From the NCBI GenBank assembly GCA_022510505.1, contig JAFLTL010000003.1:1-38796 (forward strand): 38,796 nucleotides of DNA, read 5' to 3'. Positions 9,200 through 18,960 of this stretch are shown here, piece by piece. The DNA comes from Muribaculaceae bacterium. Its GTDB lineage: Bacteria > Bacteroidota > Bacteroidia > Bacteroidales > Muribaculaceae. The number at the start of each line of letters is the position of its first letter. The stretch's first letter is position 1. Under the pieces are notes generated by a model that did not search any database, was not told the origin of the DNA, and saw only the letters and a list, made by a program, of their open reading frames with translations. The position numbers were made by a program, and so were the translations under genes.

Positions 9200-10882
9200 T
9201 TACCAGAAATACCAGTAGAAAGCTACTGTAATACCAAGAATTATAACAGTATTGATGATGTCCCAAGCGTTCCAGCTTTGACGGGTTTCGAGGCGTTGTT
9301 CGGCGGTCGAAGTTCCGAATACCAGTCCTTGTATTTTCTCGGGTTCGGGTTTCTTGGTGAAAAGCGAAACAACGAAAACAACGAGTAGGCAGAAAACGAG
9401 CATCCATCCGCAGAAGAAGAGCCAGTTTACATCGTAGAACAGCCATTTGAACCAGTTGGTTTCTCCGGGGAGAACAGCAGCGTTGCTATACCAAACCTTT
9501 GCGCTCAGACGACAGAGTCCGATAAACAATCCTGCAACAAGTCCCCATGTACCTCCGGCAGCAGTAGCGCGTTTCCAGCAGATACCCATGAGGAAGGCAG
9601 CAGCGATACCCGGTGCGAGGACTGACTGAACATCCTGCAGATAGTTATATAATACATCGCCAACCGAGCGCATCACGGGAATCCAGAGAATTCCAAGAGC
9701 TACGATAACAACTGTAGCGGCCTGGCCGATACGAACGAGTTTCTTTGGGTCAGTGTCGGGTTTGTAGCGTTGATAGAAGTCAATTGTAAATAGTGCGGCT
9801 GAGGAGTTGAACAGAGAAGCCAACGAGCTCATCAAGGCAGCGAGAATTCCGCAGACAATCAAACCTTTCACACCTGCCGGAAGCAGTTTTGCCACCAACG
9901 TCGGGAACGCAGCATCGGGTGTGCTCAGATGGAAAACCTGACCGTTAACTTCAATACCCTGATGAGAGAGAGCAAAAGCTATCATACCCGGAATAAGGAA
10001 CAGGAAAACAGGAAGAAGTTTAAGATAAGCTCCGAAGATCGTACCTCGACGAGCCTCTTTCTGGTTCTTACCCGAAAGAACGCGCTGAACGATGAACTGG
10101 TCGGTACACCAATACCAGAATCCTATGATTGCTGAACCCACGAGAGCTCCGATCCAAGGATATTCCGGGTCACGGTTATCACGAATAAGATTAGTCATCG
10201 TGTCGCCATAGTCGTTAACAACTTCTATAGAGCAGATTCTCATCATTTCATCCCAACCTCCGAGGGCTTTGAGTCCGAGAACCAGAATTATGAGCGAGCC
10301 CAGCAATAGGATAGGTGTTTGCAGCACCGAAGTGTAGAGGACTGATTTCATACCGCCGACAATCGTATATATAGCAGTAATCAGAACGAGTCCTATAGCA
10401 GCCACCCAGAAGAAATCCATTCCCCAAAGAGTTTCGATCCCGAAAACCTGTTGGAAAACTAGACCACCCGCATAGACAGTTACTGCAACTTTAGTCAGCA
10501 CATAGCTTATCAATGAAATCAAAGAAAGAATAGTACGTGATGTTCCGTTGTATCTTCTTTCAAGGAATTCAGGCATGGTGTAAACCATTGAACGGCTGTA
10601 GAAGGGCACGAAAACCCAACCGAGAATCAAAATCATCCATCCTTGAATTTCCCAGTGAGCCATTGCCATACCTGAGGAAGCCCCGGCTCCGGCGAGCCCG
10701 ATAAGATGTTCCGATCCGATATTGGAAGCAAAGATAGAAGCACCGATAGCAATCCAGGTTGCATCCTTACCTCCCAAGAAATAATCGGAAGCATTATTCT
10801 GTTTCTGTCTCATCACCCACCAGATAACCCCGATGAGCAGAAGGAAGAAAAGCGCAATGACAATCCAGTCAAGAGTTCCCAT
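9200..10882 (-). CDS. Sodium:solute symporter (SSS family), probable L-arabinose importer
   Basis: A 560-residue polytopic inner-membrane protein of the SGLT-like SSS family. Characteristic stretches are the N-terminal 'NASDYFLGGKDATWIAIGASIFASNIGSEHLIGL' region (about 30-64), the GGMKSVLYT and DQFIVQRVLSGKN segments, and a long run of hydrophobic helices to the C-terminus, consistent with about 14 membrane spans. Members couple Na+ influx to uptake of sugars, myo-inositol or similar solutes. Placement directly before araD-araA-kinase (6-bp gap) and after the epimerase (54-bp gap) points to transport of free L-arabinose from periplasm to cytoplasm. Sequence alone does not prove specificity. 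Confidence 0.9.
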   Translation of the reverse strand: MGTLDWIVIALFFLLLIGVIWWVMRQKQNNASDYFLGGKDATWIAIGASIFASNIGSEHLIGLAGAGASSGMAMAHWEIQGWMILILGWVFVPFYSRSMVYTMPEFLERRYNGTSRTILSLISLISYVLTKVAVTVYAGGLVFQQVFGIETLWGMDFFWVAAIGLVLITAIYTIVGGMKSVLYTSVLQTPILLLGSLIILVLGLKALGGWDEMMRICSIEVVNDYGDTMTNLIRDNRDPEYPWIGALVGSAIIGFWYWCTDQFIVQRVLSGKNQKEARRGTIFGAYLKLLPVFLFLIPGMIAFALSHQGIEVNGQVFHLSTPDAAFPTLVAKLLPAGVKGLIVCGILAALMSSLASLFNSSAALFTIDFYQRYKPDTDPKKLVRIGQAATVVIVALGILWIPVMRSVGDVLYNYLQDVQSVLAPGIAAAFLMGICWKRATAAGGTWGLVAGLFIGLCRLSAKVWYSNAAVLPGETNWFKWLFYDVNWLFFCGWMLVFCLLVVFVVSLFTKKPEPEKIQGLVFGTSTAEQRLETRQSWNAWDIINTVIILGITVAFYWYFW

Positions 10883-10936
10883 ATTTTAAAATTTAAATGT
10901 TATAGTTGAAAAGTGGTTAAATGTGGTTAGTCGGGT

Positions 10937-12088
10937 TTATTTCTGCACCGAGAAGCGATAAACGCAATGGCTGTCGTAGGTTTCTCCGGGGAGAAGCGTA
11001 GCTTGTGGCCAATCGGGCTTGTTGGGGCTATCGGGGAATTTCTGTGTTTCAAGGCAAATCCCGGCTCTCTGATTGTAAACGATACCGTTCTTTCCTGTTA
11101 CCGATCCATCGAGAAAATTTCCTGAATAAGCCTGAATTCCGGGTTCGTTGGTAAGAACTTCAAGTATAATCCCCGATTTCGGAGAATAAAGAACCGCTGC
11201 AATCTGTGAGTCGTCGCCTTCAGTGTCGAGCACCCAGTTGTGGTCATATCCGTTACCGTTCTTCAACTGTTCATAGTCAAAATTATCGATATCGGTACCG
11301 ATAGCCTTAGCCTGTCGGAAGTCCATGGGAGTTCCATCCACCGAAGCGATTTCACCGGTAGTCATGAAAGTAGAGTCAACCGGAGTGAAATTTGAGGCAT
11401 TGATTTTCAGTTGGTTCTGAGTGATTGGTGTCGACGGGTCTCCGTCAAGATTAAAGTAGCTGTGGTTTGTCATGTTAACCACAGTCGGTTTGTCGGTAGT
11501 TGCGCTATAACGAATGTCCAGAGCATTGTCGGGGGTAACCACATAAGTTACCTCGGCTACGACATTTCCAGGGAAGTTATTGTCACCGTCGGGCGAATTC
11601 ATTACAAGAGTAAGCGATGAATCGGTAACTTCCTTTACATCATAGACCTGATACTGCCATCCTGTTGGTCCACCGTGCAGGCAGTGTCCGAAATTATTCT
11701 GCGGGAGCTGGATCTCCTCCCCGTCTATAACGAGTTTGCCCTGATTTATGCGGTTTGCATAGCGACCAACAGCAGCTCCGAAATCGGTTTGATTGTTTTC
11801 GGGGAAATAGTCGCTGACCTTGTCAAATCCTAGAACCACATCCTTCATTTCACCGTTACGGTCGGGAACCAGGATTGAAACAACGCGTCCTCCGAAATTT
11901 GTCACACAAACTTCCATTCCGTTGTCATTAGTCAACGAGTAGAGTCCGGTTTTCTTTCCGTTATATTCACTTTGGAAATTGACCGGGTCAATACCTGACG
12001 CCGTCAGGTTGTTTTCTTTTTTTTGCCCTCCGCACGAGGCTATGGTAATGGTTGCAAGAGCAAGGGCTGCAAGATTTAAACTTTTCAT
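10937..12088 (-). CDS. galM: Aldose 1-epimerase, lipoprotein form
   Basis: A 383-residue mutarotase (galactose mutarotase fold). It starts with a lipoprotein signal whose lipobox IASC puts the acylated Cys at residue 19, followed by GGQKKEN. This tail lacks the Asp-rich export signal, so a periplasm-facing location is more likely than the cell surface. Family motifs are FGAAVGRYANRI, NHSYFNLDG with the catalytic-region His, and the late ETQKFPDSPNKP block carrying the general-base Glu. In this operon it would speed interconversion of the L-arabinose anomers/ring forms released by the arabinofuranosidases before uptake. It lies between the regulator (88-bp gap) and the symporter (54-bp gap). 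Confidence 0.93.
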   Translation of the reverse strand: MKSLNLAALALATITIASCGGQKKENNLTASGIDPVNFQSEYNGKKTGLYSLTNDNGMEVCVTNFGGRVVSILVPDRNGEMKDVVLGFDKVSDYFPENNQTDFGAAVGRYANRINQGKLVIDGEEIQLPQNNFGHCLHGGPTGWQYQVYDVKEVTDSSLTLVMNSPDGDNNFPGNVVAEVTYVVTPDNALDIRYSATTDKPTVVNMTNHSYFNLDGDPSTPITQNQLKINASNFTPVDSTFMTTGEIASVDGTPMDFRQAKAIGTDIDNFDYEQLKNGNGYDHNWVLDTEGDDSQIAAVLYSPKSGIILEVLTNEPGIQAYSGNFLDGSVTGKNGIVYNQRAGICLETQKFPDSPNKPDWPQATLLPGETYDSHCVYRFSVQK

Positions 12089-12176
12089 TCTATCAGATTG
12101 GTTAATTATTTTCTTTCGAGTTTAAAATTAATGATAATAGATTATTGATTGATTGTGACTTGTTTTATAACATGTT

Positions 12177-15100
12177 TTATGCACTTCCACCGGGAGAGAG
12201 CCTATTGAAATCGTTAGGTTTCACCCCGAATTGTTTCTGGAAACATTTTGCAAAATAGGAGGGGCTGTTGAACCCAACCATATAGCATATTTCGTTAACC
12301 CTGAAATTACCTTCCTGCAGAAGTTCAGCCGCACGCTTCAATCGGGTCAGCTGAATCAATTCATTAGGAGTTATATCGGCCAATGTCTTTATCTTGTTGT
12401 AGAGAGTCGAACGGCTGATTCGAAGTTTCTCGGCAAGGAAATCCACCGAAAGGGATTGATTCGCGATGTTTTCCTTAATGATGTTTTCCAATTTCTTGAG
12501 GATATCGGCATCATTTGGAGTGAGGGCCACCGATGTCAGTGGTTCCAAGGGCTGGCTGGTGTATTTTTTCTGTAGGAGGCGTCGTCGGCCGATGACATTG
12601 CGAATCGTAGATCCGAGCAAACTAACCGAGAACGGTTTTTCCACATATCCGTCGACACCAATGTCATTTCCCTCGGTTTTTGAAACATCGTCGGCTTTGG
12701 CCGTCAACATGACAAATGGTAAATGACTGATACTGCTGTTGTTTCTGATAGTCTGACACAGTTGCAGCCCGTTCATCTTGGGCATCATCCAGTCACTTAC
12801 GATAATATCGGGATTAGATGTTTTCAGTATTTCCAACGCCTCTATACCATCACGTGCCGTAATGACCCGATATTCCTGAGAAAAACTTTTCTCGATGAAA
12901 CGAACCATGTCGAGATTGTCATCGACAAAAAGCATGAGGGGTTTTTCTTCTCCGTTTACATCAACCCGTCCAAGTATCTTGGGTTCTCTTTCCTGTTTAA
13001 GTGGCAGTGTAACCTGGAAAACGGCACCACCGTTTGGAGAATTATATACAGAAATATTTCCACTGTGGGCTTCTGTGACATTCTTGACGATATTCAGTCC
13101 GATGCCCGATCCCCCCTCACTGTCGTATCCGTTTTCCGAGATGATATCCTCTTTAGGCCTGTAGAACGCATCGAAAATCTTATCCATAGCATGGGTGGGA
13201 ATTCCGGGTCCGTCGTCGGCAACAGTAATGACGAATACATCCTTATTCGGATTCTGTTGAATGTTAACCGTCACTGACGATTTGCCATACTTCCTGGCAT
13301 TGTTGAGCAAATTGCTCATTAGCTTTGTGAAAGCCTCCGTGTCAATATCGGCATTGAAAGGATCGGTTTCTCCTGTGATCCGAAGAGTCAACCCTTTTTT
13401 CTCCATGGAAGGAACAAAGCGTTCGGCAATGTTTTGAATCAAAGAAGGAATGTCGGTCGGGATGAACTCATTGACAAGGTCGGCATGTTCCACTTTCTTG
13501 AAATCGAGCAGTTGGTTGACCAGATTGAGCAACCTCATGTTATTTCGTGAGATTACCTCAAGATCCTCCTTTTGGTCGGTTGTCAATGAACTGCTGTTGC
13601 TTAGAATTTTCTCCAGAGGCCCTTTAATGAGTGAAACAGGGGTTCTGATTTCATGAGCAATCATCGTGAAGAATCTCATCTTCGCGTCATAGACTTCTCT
13701 TTCCTTTTTTCGCTCGAGTCTTTCAACATCGATGGCATGTTGACGGTTAGTTCTACGGCTCAGCCAAAGCCAAACGGCAATGATACCTCCACAAATAATT
13801 ACGAGATAAATGAGATTCATCCACCAGGAACTCCACCAGGGAGGCATGACCGTTATTTTCAGTTGCCTTATTTCAGGATTCCACAGTCCGTCGTTGTTTG
13901 AGCCTTGAATATTAAGCATATAACTACCCGGAGAAAGATTGGTGTAGGTGACACTGTTTTGGTTCCCGTTTTCAATCCAATCCTTTTCCAAACCCTCAAG
14001 TCTGTATCTATAGTGGTTATCCTCGGGATTTACGTAGCTTAAAGACGAGAACTTAACAGTTACCGAATTATTTCCATAGGGCATCTCAAGTTCCTGCAGA
14101 TCATTGATGCTGACTTCTTGCCCGTTGGAACTATAGGTTTCAAAATCTTCGTGATTAATTTTCAATCCGGTCAGTACTAGAGGAGGAATATAGGGGTTAT
14201 TTTTAAGTTGATAGGGATAGAAAGCAGTGAACCCATGGGTAGATCCGGCGTAAATTCTTCCGTCGCTGCTCTTGAAAAGAGTATTAGCCGCAGTCTGATC
14301 TCCGGTTATGCCATCGTTGATTCCGAAAAGGTTGCTCTCTACACCCGGAATTACCCTCCAAAGCCCTTTTGGAGTTGAAAGCCAAAGGGTGTGTTGGTCG
14401 CTGAGCACACTTAAAACAACAGGATTCTCGATTCCCGTTTCAACTATTGAGAAATTTTTAGCCTGAGGATTATATTCTACCAATCCTCCTGAAGTTGCAA
14501 TATAAATTTTATCATCGGGAGCGATTGCAATAGAATTGACATGGTCGTGGGGTAATCCGCTATTGTCGTTGGCACGGTAATTAACCCATGTTCCATCGGG
14601 TTCTTTGACGATAAGTCCTGCTCCCTGAGTAGCAAACAGTAATTCACCGGTCGGAGATTCCTTAATGTCGATAACGGTGGTTCCCACCTCTTTTTCTCTG
14701 ACAAAGCGATCAGCATCTAACTCTTTTCGGTTAATTCCGGCCATTGTTCCGGCCCATAGATCGCCCTTCGAATCGAAATAAAGAGCATAACAGTTCAAAT
14801 TATCAATGTCTTTTCCCTGATGATCAATAACTGAAGTATAGTTCTTTGTCGTCCCGTTAGCTACATTCCACATGGTAATGCCGTTGCCGTAACTTCCAAT
14901 CCAAAGATTATCATTTTCGGTGGCAAGTGCATGAATATTATTTGAGTGGTGCCGTGGAAAAATATCAGGAGTCGTGAATTCTCCTGTTGCCGGGTTCAGC
15001 AGCGACAGTCCTCCGTCGTCGGAAGCAATTGCGATTCTTCCGTCGTTGAGTTCTCCAAATCGAGAGATCACGTTTCCGTTGACCGAATTCTTGTAAGCGC

Positions 15101-16163
15101 TTGAAAGATATTGAGCGAAAGGTTTCAATTGAGGTGGGAAATAATTGACTCCTCCGTAGAAAGTGCCCACCCAAAGCCCTCCTTCTTCGTCAAGAGTGAT
15201 TGGATAGACGAAATTATTGGAAAGAGAATATTTGTCAAGTTCATCGGTGACAATCATTTTCATCTCCCCCGAACGGTTGTCGACGAGCCCTAAACCACTA
15301 TTCGTACCGAAAGCGATAATTCCCGGCTCTATCTCTATAATTGAATGAATGTGGGATATATTTCTCGACCAAGGATTAGACTTTCTATCAAGAATCTTTC
15401 TGTTATATGGATCGAAACAGATGAGTCCTTCATGTATGGTTCCCAACCACATATTGTTGTCGGAATCCTCACTGATAGAGAGAGCCGAAGTGTCAATGTT
15501 CAACCCTGATGAATCTTTAATCCGGACATTATCAAATCGGTCGGATGCCTTATTATATATCTTTAATCCATTAGGAGAAAGGTTGCTGACGGCCCAAACA
15601 TTATTCGAGCTGTCGACCAGAATCATTGAGGCGATATTGTTCCAATCCTCCACCTGATAGATCCGTGATGTTCCGAATTCGGGATTGTATCGGATGATGC
15701 CAACTGTCGCCGTCGCAATCCACAGATTGCCCTCCCGGTCCCCGGTTATATATTGAACAGGTAGGTCGAAATAGGGTCCCTGCACCCTTTGCACCAGTTC
15801 GGTGTGCGGGTCATAACGATAAAGTCCCGATTCTTCTCCAATCCAAAGAACACCATTCAGTTCATATATTGTAGCGATAAAATTGTCGTGAAATCCATGA
15901 ATACTGTCACCTGGGAAATTAGTTGTAGAAATGTCGAAAATTCTCATTTCCCTGCCATCGTGACGCACCAACCCTCCATCGGTTGCAAACCACATGAATC
16001 CCTGTGAATCCTGCTTGATGTCACGAACGCAGTTTGAAGGCAATCCGCTTTGCGTGTCAATATGTGTGAAGCCAATGTCGGACATAGGCTTTGCATTGCA
16101 AAACCATGTAGCCGACAAGGCAATAATGACCAAAATGAGATAAACCTTCTTCACTGAATTCAA
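12177..16163 (-). CDS. Hybrid two-component system sensor/regulator (HTCS)
   Basis: A 1328-residue one-protein signalling chain. Domains in order: signal/anchor peptide (~1-25); a periplasmic double beta-propeller of Reg_prop repeats (recurring 'DxxGxLWxGT' units, about 30-690); a Y_Y_Y domain (about 690-770, ending SNNDGLWNPE); a transmembrane segment (about 780-800); HisKA with phospho-acceptor His837 in MIAHEIRTP; HATPase_c (NARKYG, DDGPGIP, GSGIGL); a receiver with phospho-Asp1124 in VSDWMMP; and a C-terminal AraC-type helix-turn-helix (about 1225-1325). In Bacteroides such proteins bind an oligosaccharide in the periplasm and activate the adjacent utilization genes. The upstream neighbour ends 6 bp before its start, so it is embedded in the operon it probably controls, giving positive feedback. 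Confidence 0.96.
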   Translation of the reverse strand: MNSVKKVYLILVIIALSATWFCNAKPMSDIGFTHIDTQSGLPSNCVRDIKQDSQGFMWFATDGGLVRHDGREMRIFDISTTNFPGDSIHGFHDNFIATIYELNGVLWIGEESGLYRYDPHTELVQRVQGPYFDLPVQYITGDREGNLWIATATVGIIRYNPEFGTSRIYQVEDWNNIASMILVDSSNNVWAVSNLSPNGLKIYNKASDRFDNVRIKDSSGLNIDTSALSISEDSDNNMWLGTIHEGLICFDPYNRKILDRKSNPWSRNISHIHSIIEIEPGIIAFGTNSGLGLVDNRSGEMKMIVTDELDKYSLSNNFVYPITLDEEGGLWVGTFYGGVNYFPPQLKPFAQYLSSAYKNSVNGNVISRFGELNDGRIAIASDDGGLSLLNPATGEFTTPDIFPRHHSNNIHALATENDNLWIGSYGNGITMWNVANGTTKNYTSVIDHQGKDIDNLNCYALYFDSKGDLWAGTMAGINRKELDADRFVREKEVGTTVIDIKESPTGELLFATQGAGLIVKEPDGTWVNYRANDNSGLPHDHVNSIAIAPDDKIYIATSGGLVEYNPQAKNFSIVETGIENPVVLSVLSDQHTLWLSTPKGLWRVIPGVESNLFGINDGITGDQTAANTLFKSSDGRIYAGSTHGFTAFYPYQLKNNPYIPPLVLTGLKINHEDFETYSSNGQEVSINDLQELEMPYGNNSVTVKFSSLSYVNPEDNHYRYRLEGLEKDWIENGNQNSVTYTNLSPGSYMLNIQGSNNDGLWNPEIRQLKITVMPPWWSSWWMNLIYLVIICGGIIAVWLWLSRRTNRQHAIDVERLERKKEREVYDAKMRFFTMIAHEIRTPVSLIKGPLEKILSNSSSLTTDQKEDLEVISRNNMRLLNLVNQLLDFKKVEHADLVNEFIPTDIPSLIQNIAERFVPSMEKKGLTLRITGETDPFNADIDTEAFTKLMSNLLNNARKYGKSSVTVNIQQNPNKDVFVITVADDGPGIPTHAMDKIFDAFYRPKEDIISENGYDSEGGSGIGLNIVKNVTEAHSGNISVYNSPNGGAVFQVTLPLKQEREPKILGRVDVNGEEKPLMLFVDDNLDMVRFIEKSFSQEYRVITARDGIEALEILKTSNPDIIVSDWMMPKMNGLQLCQTIRNNSSISHLPFVMLTAKADDVSKTEGNDIGVDGYVEKPFSVSLLGSTIRNVIGRRRLLQKKYTSQPLEPLTSVALTPNDADILKKLENIIKENIANQSLSVDFLAEKLRISRSTLYNKIKTLADITPNELIQLTRLKRAAELLQEGNFRVNEICYMVGFNSPSYFAKCFQKQFGVKPNDFNRLSPGGSA

Positions 16164-16169
16164 GAAAAA

Positions 16170-17522
16170 TTATTCGAGTATTTCAATTGACCAGGGGAAT
16201 TGCGGATCGGGTTCGGGCTTCCCTCTCCATGGATCAAACAGATAAGGCCGATGAGTTTCGGGAGCTCCCATGACCACGAGCCACAGTTTGTCAACGCCCT
16301 CGGGAGTTACAAAGCTAATTGTTTTGTTGGGATCCTTCTCGATTTCGCCGTAAATTGTCGATCCGTCATTCATGGAAGCGACAAATCCATATCTCCATCC
16401 GGCCTCTTTGGACCGTGAGTTAACATAACCTTTAAGGTTTTTCTCTCCTTTAAAGTTCAAAGTAACCTTTTTACCCGCTTCGGGGGTTCCAAGGTCCAGC
16501 GCGTTAAATCCGTAGGCTTCGGGTGCATTCTCCTGTGCTACAAAAGTTCTCTTTCCCTTACGATAGGTTGCTGTGTTCCATTGATTGGCATAAGGCCGGG
16601 CATTCGGTCTTATGTGGTCGAGATCCCAGTTTATCATGCTTGCCGAAGCCTTCCACATATCATCGTTGAATTCATCCTGACTTAAATTGTTAATTCTGAT
16701 GTAGGTAGCTGCAGGGTCTTCTCCCTTTTTTCCCTCGCGGAAAAGCTGGGCGATGAAATCCTTTCCATGGTTCTGCGACCAATACTCAAGCACATAAGGC
16801 GAAGTATAGATGTTTGCAATATGCTGGAAAGCTTTGTGTGTTTGGTTTCGGAAAGCCTCCAGGTGGTAGTTTTCATCGGTCATCCAGTCGGGATTGACCT
16901 GCATCAGCATCCATTGTGAAGTCATTTCGAAGAATCCGTTGCCTCCCCATGCCTCTCCCTGTCGGTCACATGTAATCTGACTTTGGAATGAATGTCCCAA
17001 TTCATGGGCTATACAGTTCAGTCTCGGATCTTTCAGTCGATTCGGTGCTACCCACAGTGCTCCTATGAGATTATCGTAGTCACCTCCGTAGGCTGTCCCC
17101 TCGAGTGAATAATCGAGCATCACCATCATCTTATAGCTGTCGGCATTCGATCCCGGAAGGGTGAACTTCAATTCGTCTCGAAAGTAATGGTAGAACCTTT
17201 CAAGAGATGAGAGCAAGTTGGCAAGGTCAACCGTCATGTCATGAACAACCGTGTCGCCGTTCTCCTTTATTTCCGTCATGGGGGGAGCGACCGTGATGTT
17301 GTCGCCGAATCCCGGTGCCCAGAACAGAACAATGTTTTCGGTTTCGATCATGCGTGATGGGTCCCATTTTGTGGAATCCCACCCAAATTCGATATCCTCG
17401 TCGAACCCCGAAGTGTCGTGAGCCTCAACCTGTCTCGGAATATAGATGGATTTTCCTTTATAGTCACGAGCCGTCAATGTGGCACAGCATGCGACTGCCA
17501 ATATTGCCAAGAGTGATTTCAT
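16170..17522 (-). CDS. Secreted HExxH protein (DUF6055-like), putative gluzincin metallopeptidase
   Basis: A 450-residue protein with a cleavable signal (MKSLLAILAVACCATLTA). The central domain carries HELGHSF with His173, Glu174 and His177, and a conserved Glu199 in FFEMTSQW about 21 residues later. This is the HExxH...E arrangement of gluzincin zinc peptidases such as M60-like proteins. I associate the sequence with DUF6055, from memory. The same block (HEIGHSF...YWEQCAQW) occurs in the 770-residue protein two genes upstream, so the two are paralogues. The C-terminal ~130 residues are a beta-rich domain also shared with that protein (GWRYGFVAS... and ...LWLVVMGAPE). Its ATG overlaps the CotH stop (ATGA), so the two are translationally coupled. 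Peptidase activity is inferred from the motif only. Confidence 0.78.
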   Translation of the reverse strand: MKSLLAILAVACCATLTARDYKGKSIYIPRQVEAHDTSGFDEDIEFGWDSTKWDPSRMIETENIVLFWAPGFGDNITVAPPMTEIKENGDTVVHDMTVDLANLLSSLERFYHYFRDELKFTLPGSNADSYKMMVMLDYSLEGTAYGGDYDNLIGALWVAPNRLKDPRLNCIAHELGHSFQSQITCDRQGEAWGGNGFFEMTSQWMLMQVNPDWMTDENYHLEAFRNQTHKAFQHIANIYTSPYVLEYWSQNHGKDFIAQLFREGKKGEDPAATYIRINNLSQDEFNDDMWKASASMINWDLDHIRPNARPYANQWNTATYRKGKRTFVAQENAPEAYGFNALDLGTPEAGKKVTLNFKGEKNLKGYVNSRSKEAGWRYGFVASMNDGSTIYGEIEKDPNKTISFVTPEGVDKLWLVVMGAPETHRPYLFDPWRGKPEPDPQFPWSIEILE

Positions 17523-18877
17523 AGTCCCGGAATGAAAGAGTCAAGAAATACGATTCGATTGTTGAGCCAATTCTTCATGGCTGTTACCTGTCCATCCCAA
17601 AGAAGAGAGATTGGCCATAGATCCTGTTCGGCATCCCAGCGGTTGTCGGTTACATATTCGTTGGTAATGGCCCAGACATTTTCATGCAATGATTTGATTT
17701 TCTTCCATTCAATCTTGTATATTGTCCGGAATTGTTCGTGCCGGAACAGATCGGTGAAGAACCTTGGAGGATCATAGGAAGCACCTTCCCGTGTATAGGG
17801 ATTCTTTCCCATGACCAGTTCATTGTAGCGCGAGAAGAATTTGTGTCCAGTGTACATTTGTCCCCAGTCGAAATCATATCCCGCATCAAAGTCCCATAGA
17901 GGTCCCATTGTCCACTTGCTGTCTTTGTCGCGATGAATATACATCGAACGTGGCGCGTCGAGTTCTACATTGTAGACCAGTTCCTGAATCAGCAGATAAT
18001 CGGCAAGAACAGTCATGTCGATGAGTGCCTCGGCCTCTTCATAGGTTCCCGATTTGATAGCCTGCTCGAGAATCGAGAATTCACCCCTGATGTTGTCGAG
18101 TTGCTGTGGAGTTTGATTTTCGGGATGCTTGACACAAACCGGCATGCGGTAAATCGTCGACCAGAAATTGTCGCCGGCATCGGGAGCCTCTCCGGGTCCG
18201 TCGTCTACGTCAAGACTCAGCAAACGCCCTTCATCATCATCGACTTCGACACGGTTAGAACCCTGCTGAACCTGTTCGGTCAATTGATAGAGCCCCATTT
18301 CCTCTCCGTTGAGAGTCAGCCAAACATAACGATTGTGATTAGTGAACGGCATGTTTAGTGCCTGTCCCATTTCGAATACATAGGTATTCATCAAATCGGT
18401 CGGGTCTCGATAGTTTGCCAGCAGAACCCAGCTCTTCGCTTTTCCGAGTCCAAGAACCTTCTGTTTGGAGTCGAATTTAATTCGATAGGGTTTCTTAGGA
18501 TACCAAAGCCATGTAGAATTCCCGCGACCTCTTATTCCGGCCTCGACATTTTCAAAACACCAGTCGGGGTCATCGCTGTCGATAGAAACGCTACAGGGAA
18601 CATATTCTTCCTTGGATTTTATTGCCGCATGATTTTCGGTTTCCACAAACACCCTGTGAACCCTGAACTCCATTGCTCGGTTATCTTCGGGTTGTTCCTG
18701 TGGAGGTTCCGGATCCTCTTCTTCGGGAGGAGTTTCTTCGCCGGGTGTCTCCTCCTCGGGGTCCTCAGGAGTCACCGTTTCTTCGGGATCTTTCTGTTCG
18801 GGAGCGTCGACAGGGTCGTCGCTACATCCAGCTAACATTACGCTGAGAAAAAGAATGCAAAGAAATTTCTTAATCAT
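17519..18877 (-). CDS. CotH kinase-family surface lipoprotein
   Basis: A 452-residue lipoprotein from the ATG at 18877; a longer frame to 18925 would place 16 non-signal residues before the signal peptide. The lipobox LAGC acylates Cys18, followed by SDDP, an Asp-rich outer-surface export signal. Residues 20-66 are an extremely acidic Pro/Glu linker. The CotH kinase core follows, with GIRGRGNSTW (114-123), PKKPYRIKF, and the WDFDAGYD block with Asp329/Asp331 as likely metal-binding residues. CotH of Bacillus spore coats is an atypical protein kinase; roles of secreted CotH homologues in Bacteroidetes are largely unknown. An 83-bp gap with a stable hairpin separates it from the upstream HExxH gene, and it overlaps the downstream HExxH gene by 4 bp. 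This sandwich suggests that it works on or with those proteins or their substrate. Confidence 0.87.
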   Translation of the reverse strand: MIKKFLCILFLSVMLAGCSDDPVDAPEQKDPEETVTPEDPEEETPGEETPPEEEDPEPPQEQPEDNRAMEFRVHRVFVETENHAAIKSKEEYVPCSVSIDSDDPDWCFENVEAGIRGRGNSTWLWYPKKPYRIKFDSKQKVLGLGKAKSWVLLANYRDPTDLMNTYVFEMGQALNMPFTNHNRYVWLTLNGEEMGLYQLTEQVQQGSNRVEVDDDEGRLLSLDVDDGPGEAPDAGDNFWSTIYRMPVCVKHPENQTPQQLDNIRGEFSILEQAIKSGTYEEAEALIDMTVLADYLLIQELVYNVELDAPRSMYIHRDKDSKWTMGPLWDFDAGYDFDWGQMYTGHKFFSRYNELVMGKNPYTREGASYDPPRFFTDLFRHEQFRTIYKIEWKKIKSLHENVWAITNEYVTDNRWDAEQDLWPISLLWDGQVTAMKNWLNNRIVFLDSFIPGL

Positions 18878-18897
18878 GTGACAATGATTTAATTGGT

Positions 18898-18927
18898 AGT
18901 TGGCGGCCCTATCACAGGCCGCCAACT
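18898..18927 (-). other. Intra-operonic stem-loop (11-bp perfect stem)
   Basis: AGTTGGCGGCC (18898-18908) pairs perfectly with GGCCGCCAACT (18917-18927) around an 8-nt loop. It lies in the 83-bp gap between the 770-residue HExxH gene and CotH on the - strand. No U-tract follows in the direction of transcription, so it is not a standard terminator. A processing/stabilising element or attenuator that sets different transcript levels for the SusCD part and the CotH-regulator-ara part is plausible. Confidence 0.75.
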
Positions 18928-18960
18928 TGAATCAAGAGTATAATATATAGAACAGTGGGT

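Noticed and set aside
12161-12180. Direct repeat TGTTTTAT x2 (12-bp spacing) after the HTCS stop
   Set aside because: Very short and AT-rich, partly inside the HTCS 3' end, and unlike the 31279 operator repeats; likely chance.
12723-13277. 184-codon + strand frame opposite the HTCS kinase/receiver region
   Set aside because: Antisense to conserved HATPase and receiver motifs; no own signal or family.
18720-18820. Repetitive GAG/CCT-rich stretch resembling a DNA repeat
   Set aside because: It encodes the acidic Pro/Glu linker of the CotH lipoprotein; not a CRISPR or structural repeat.
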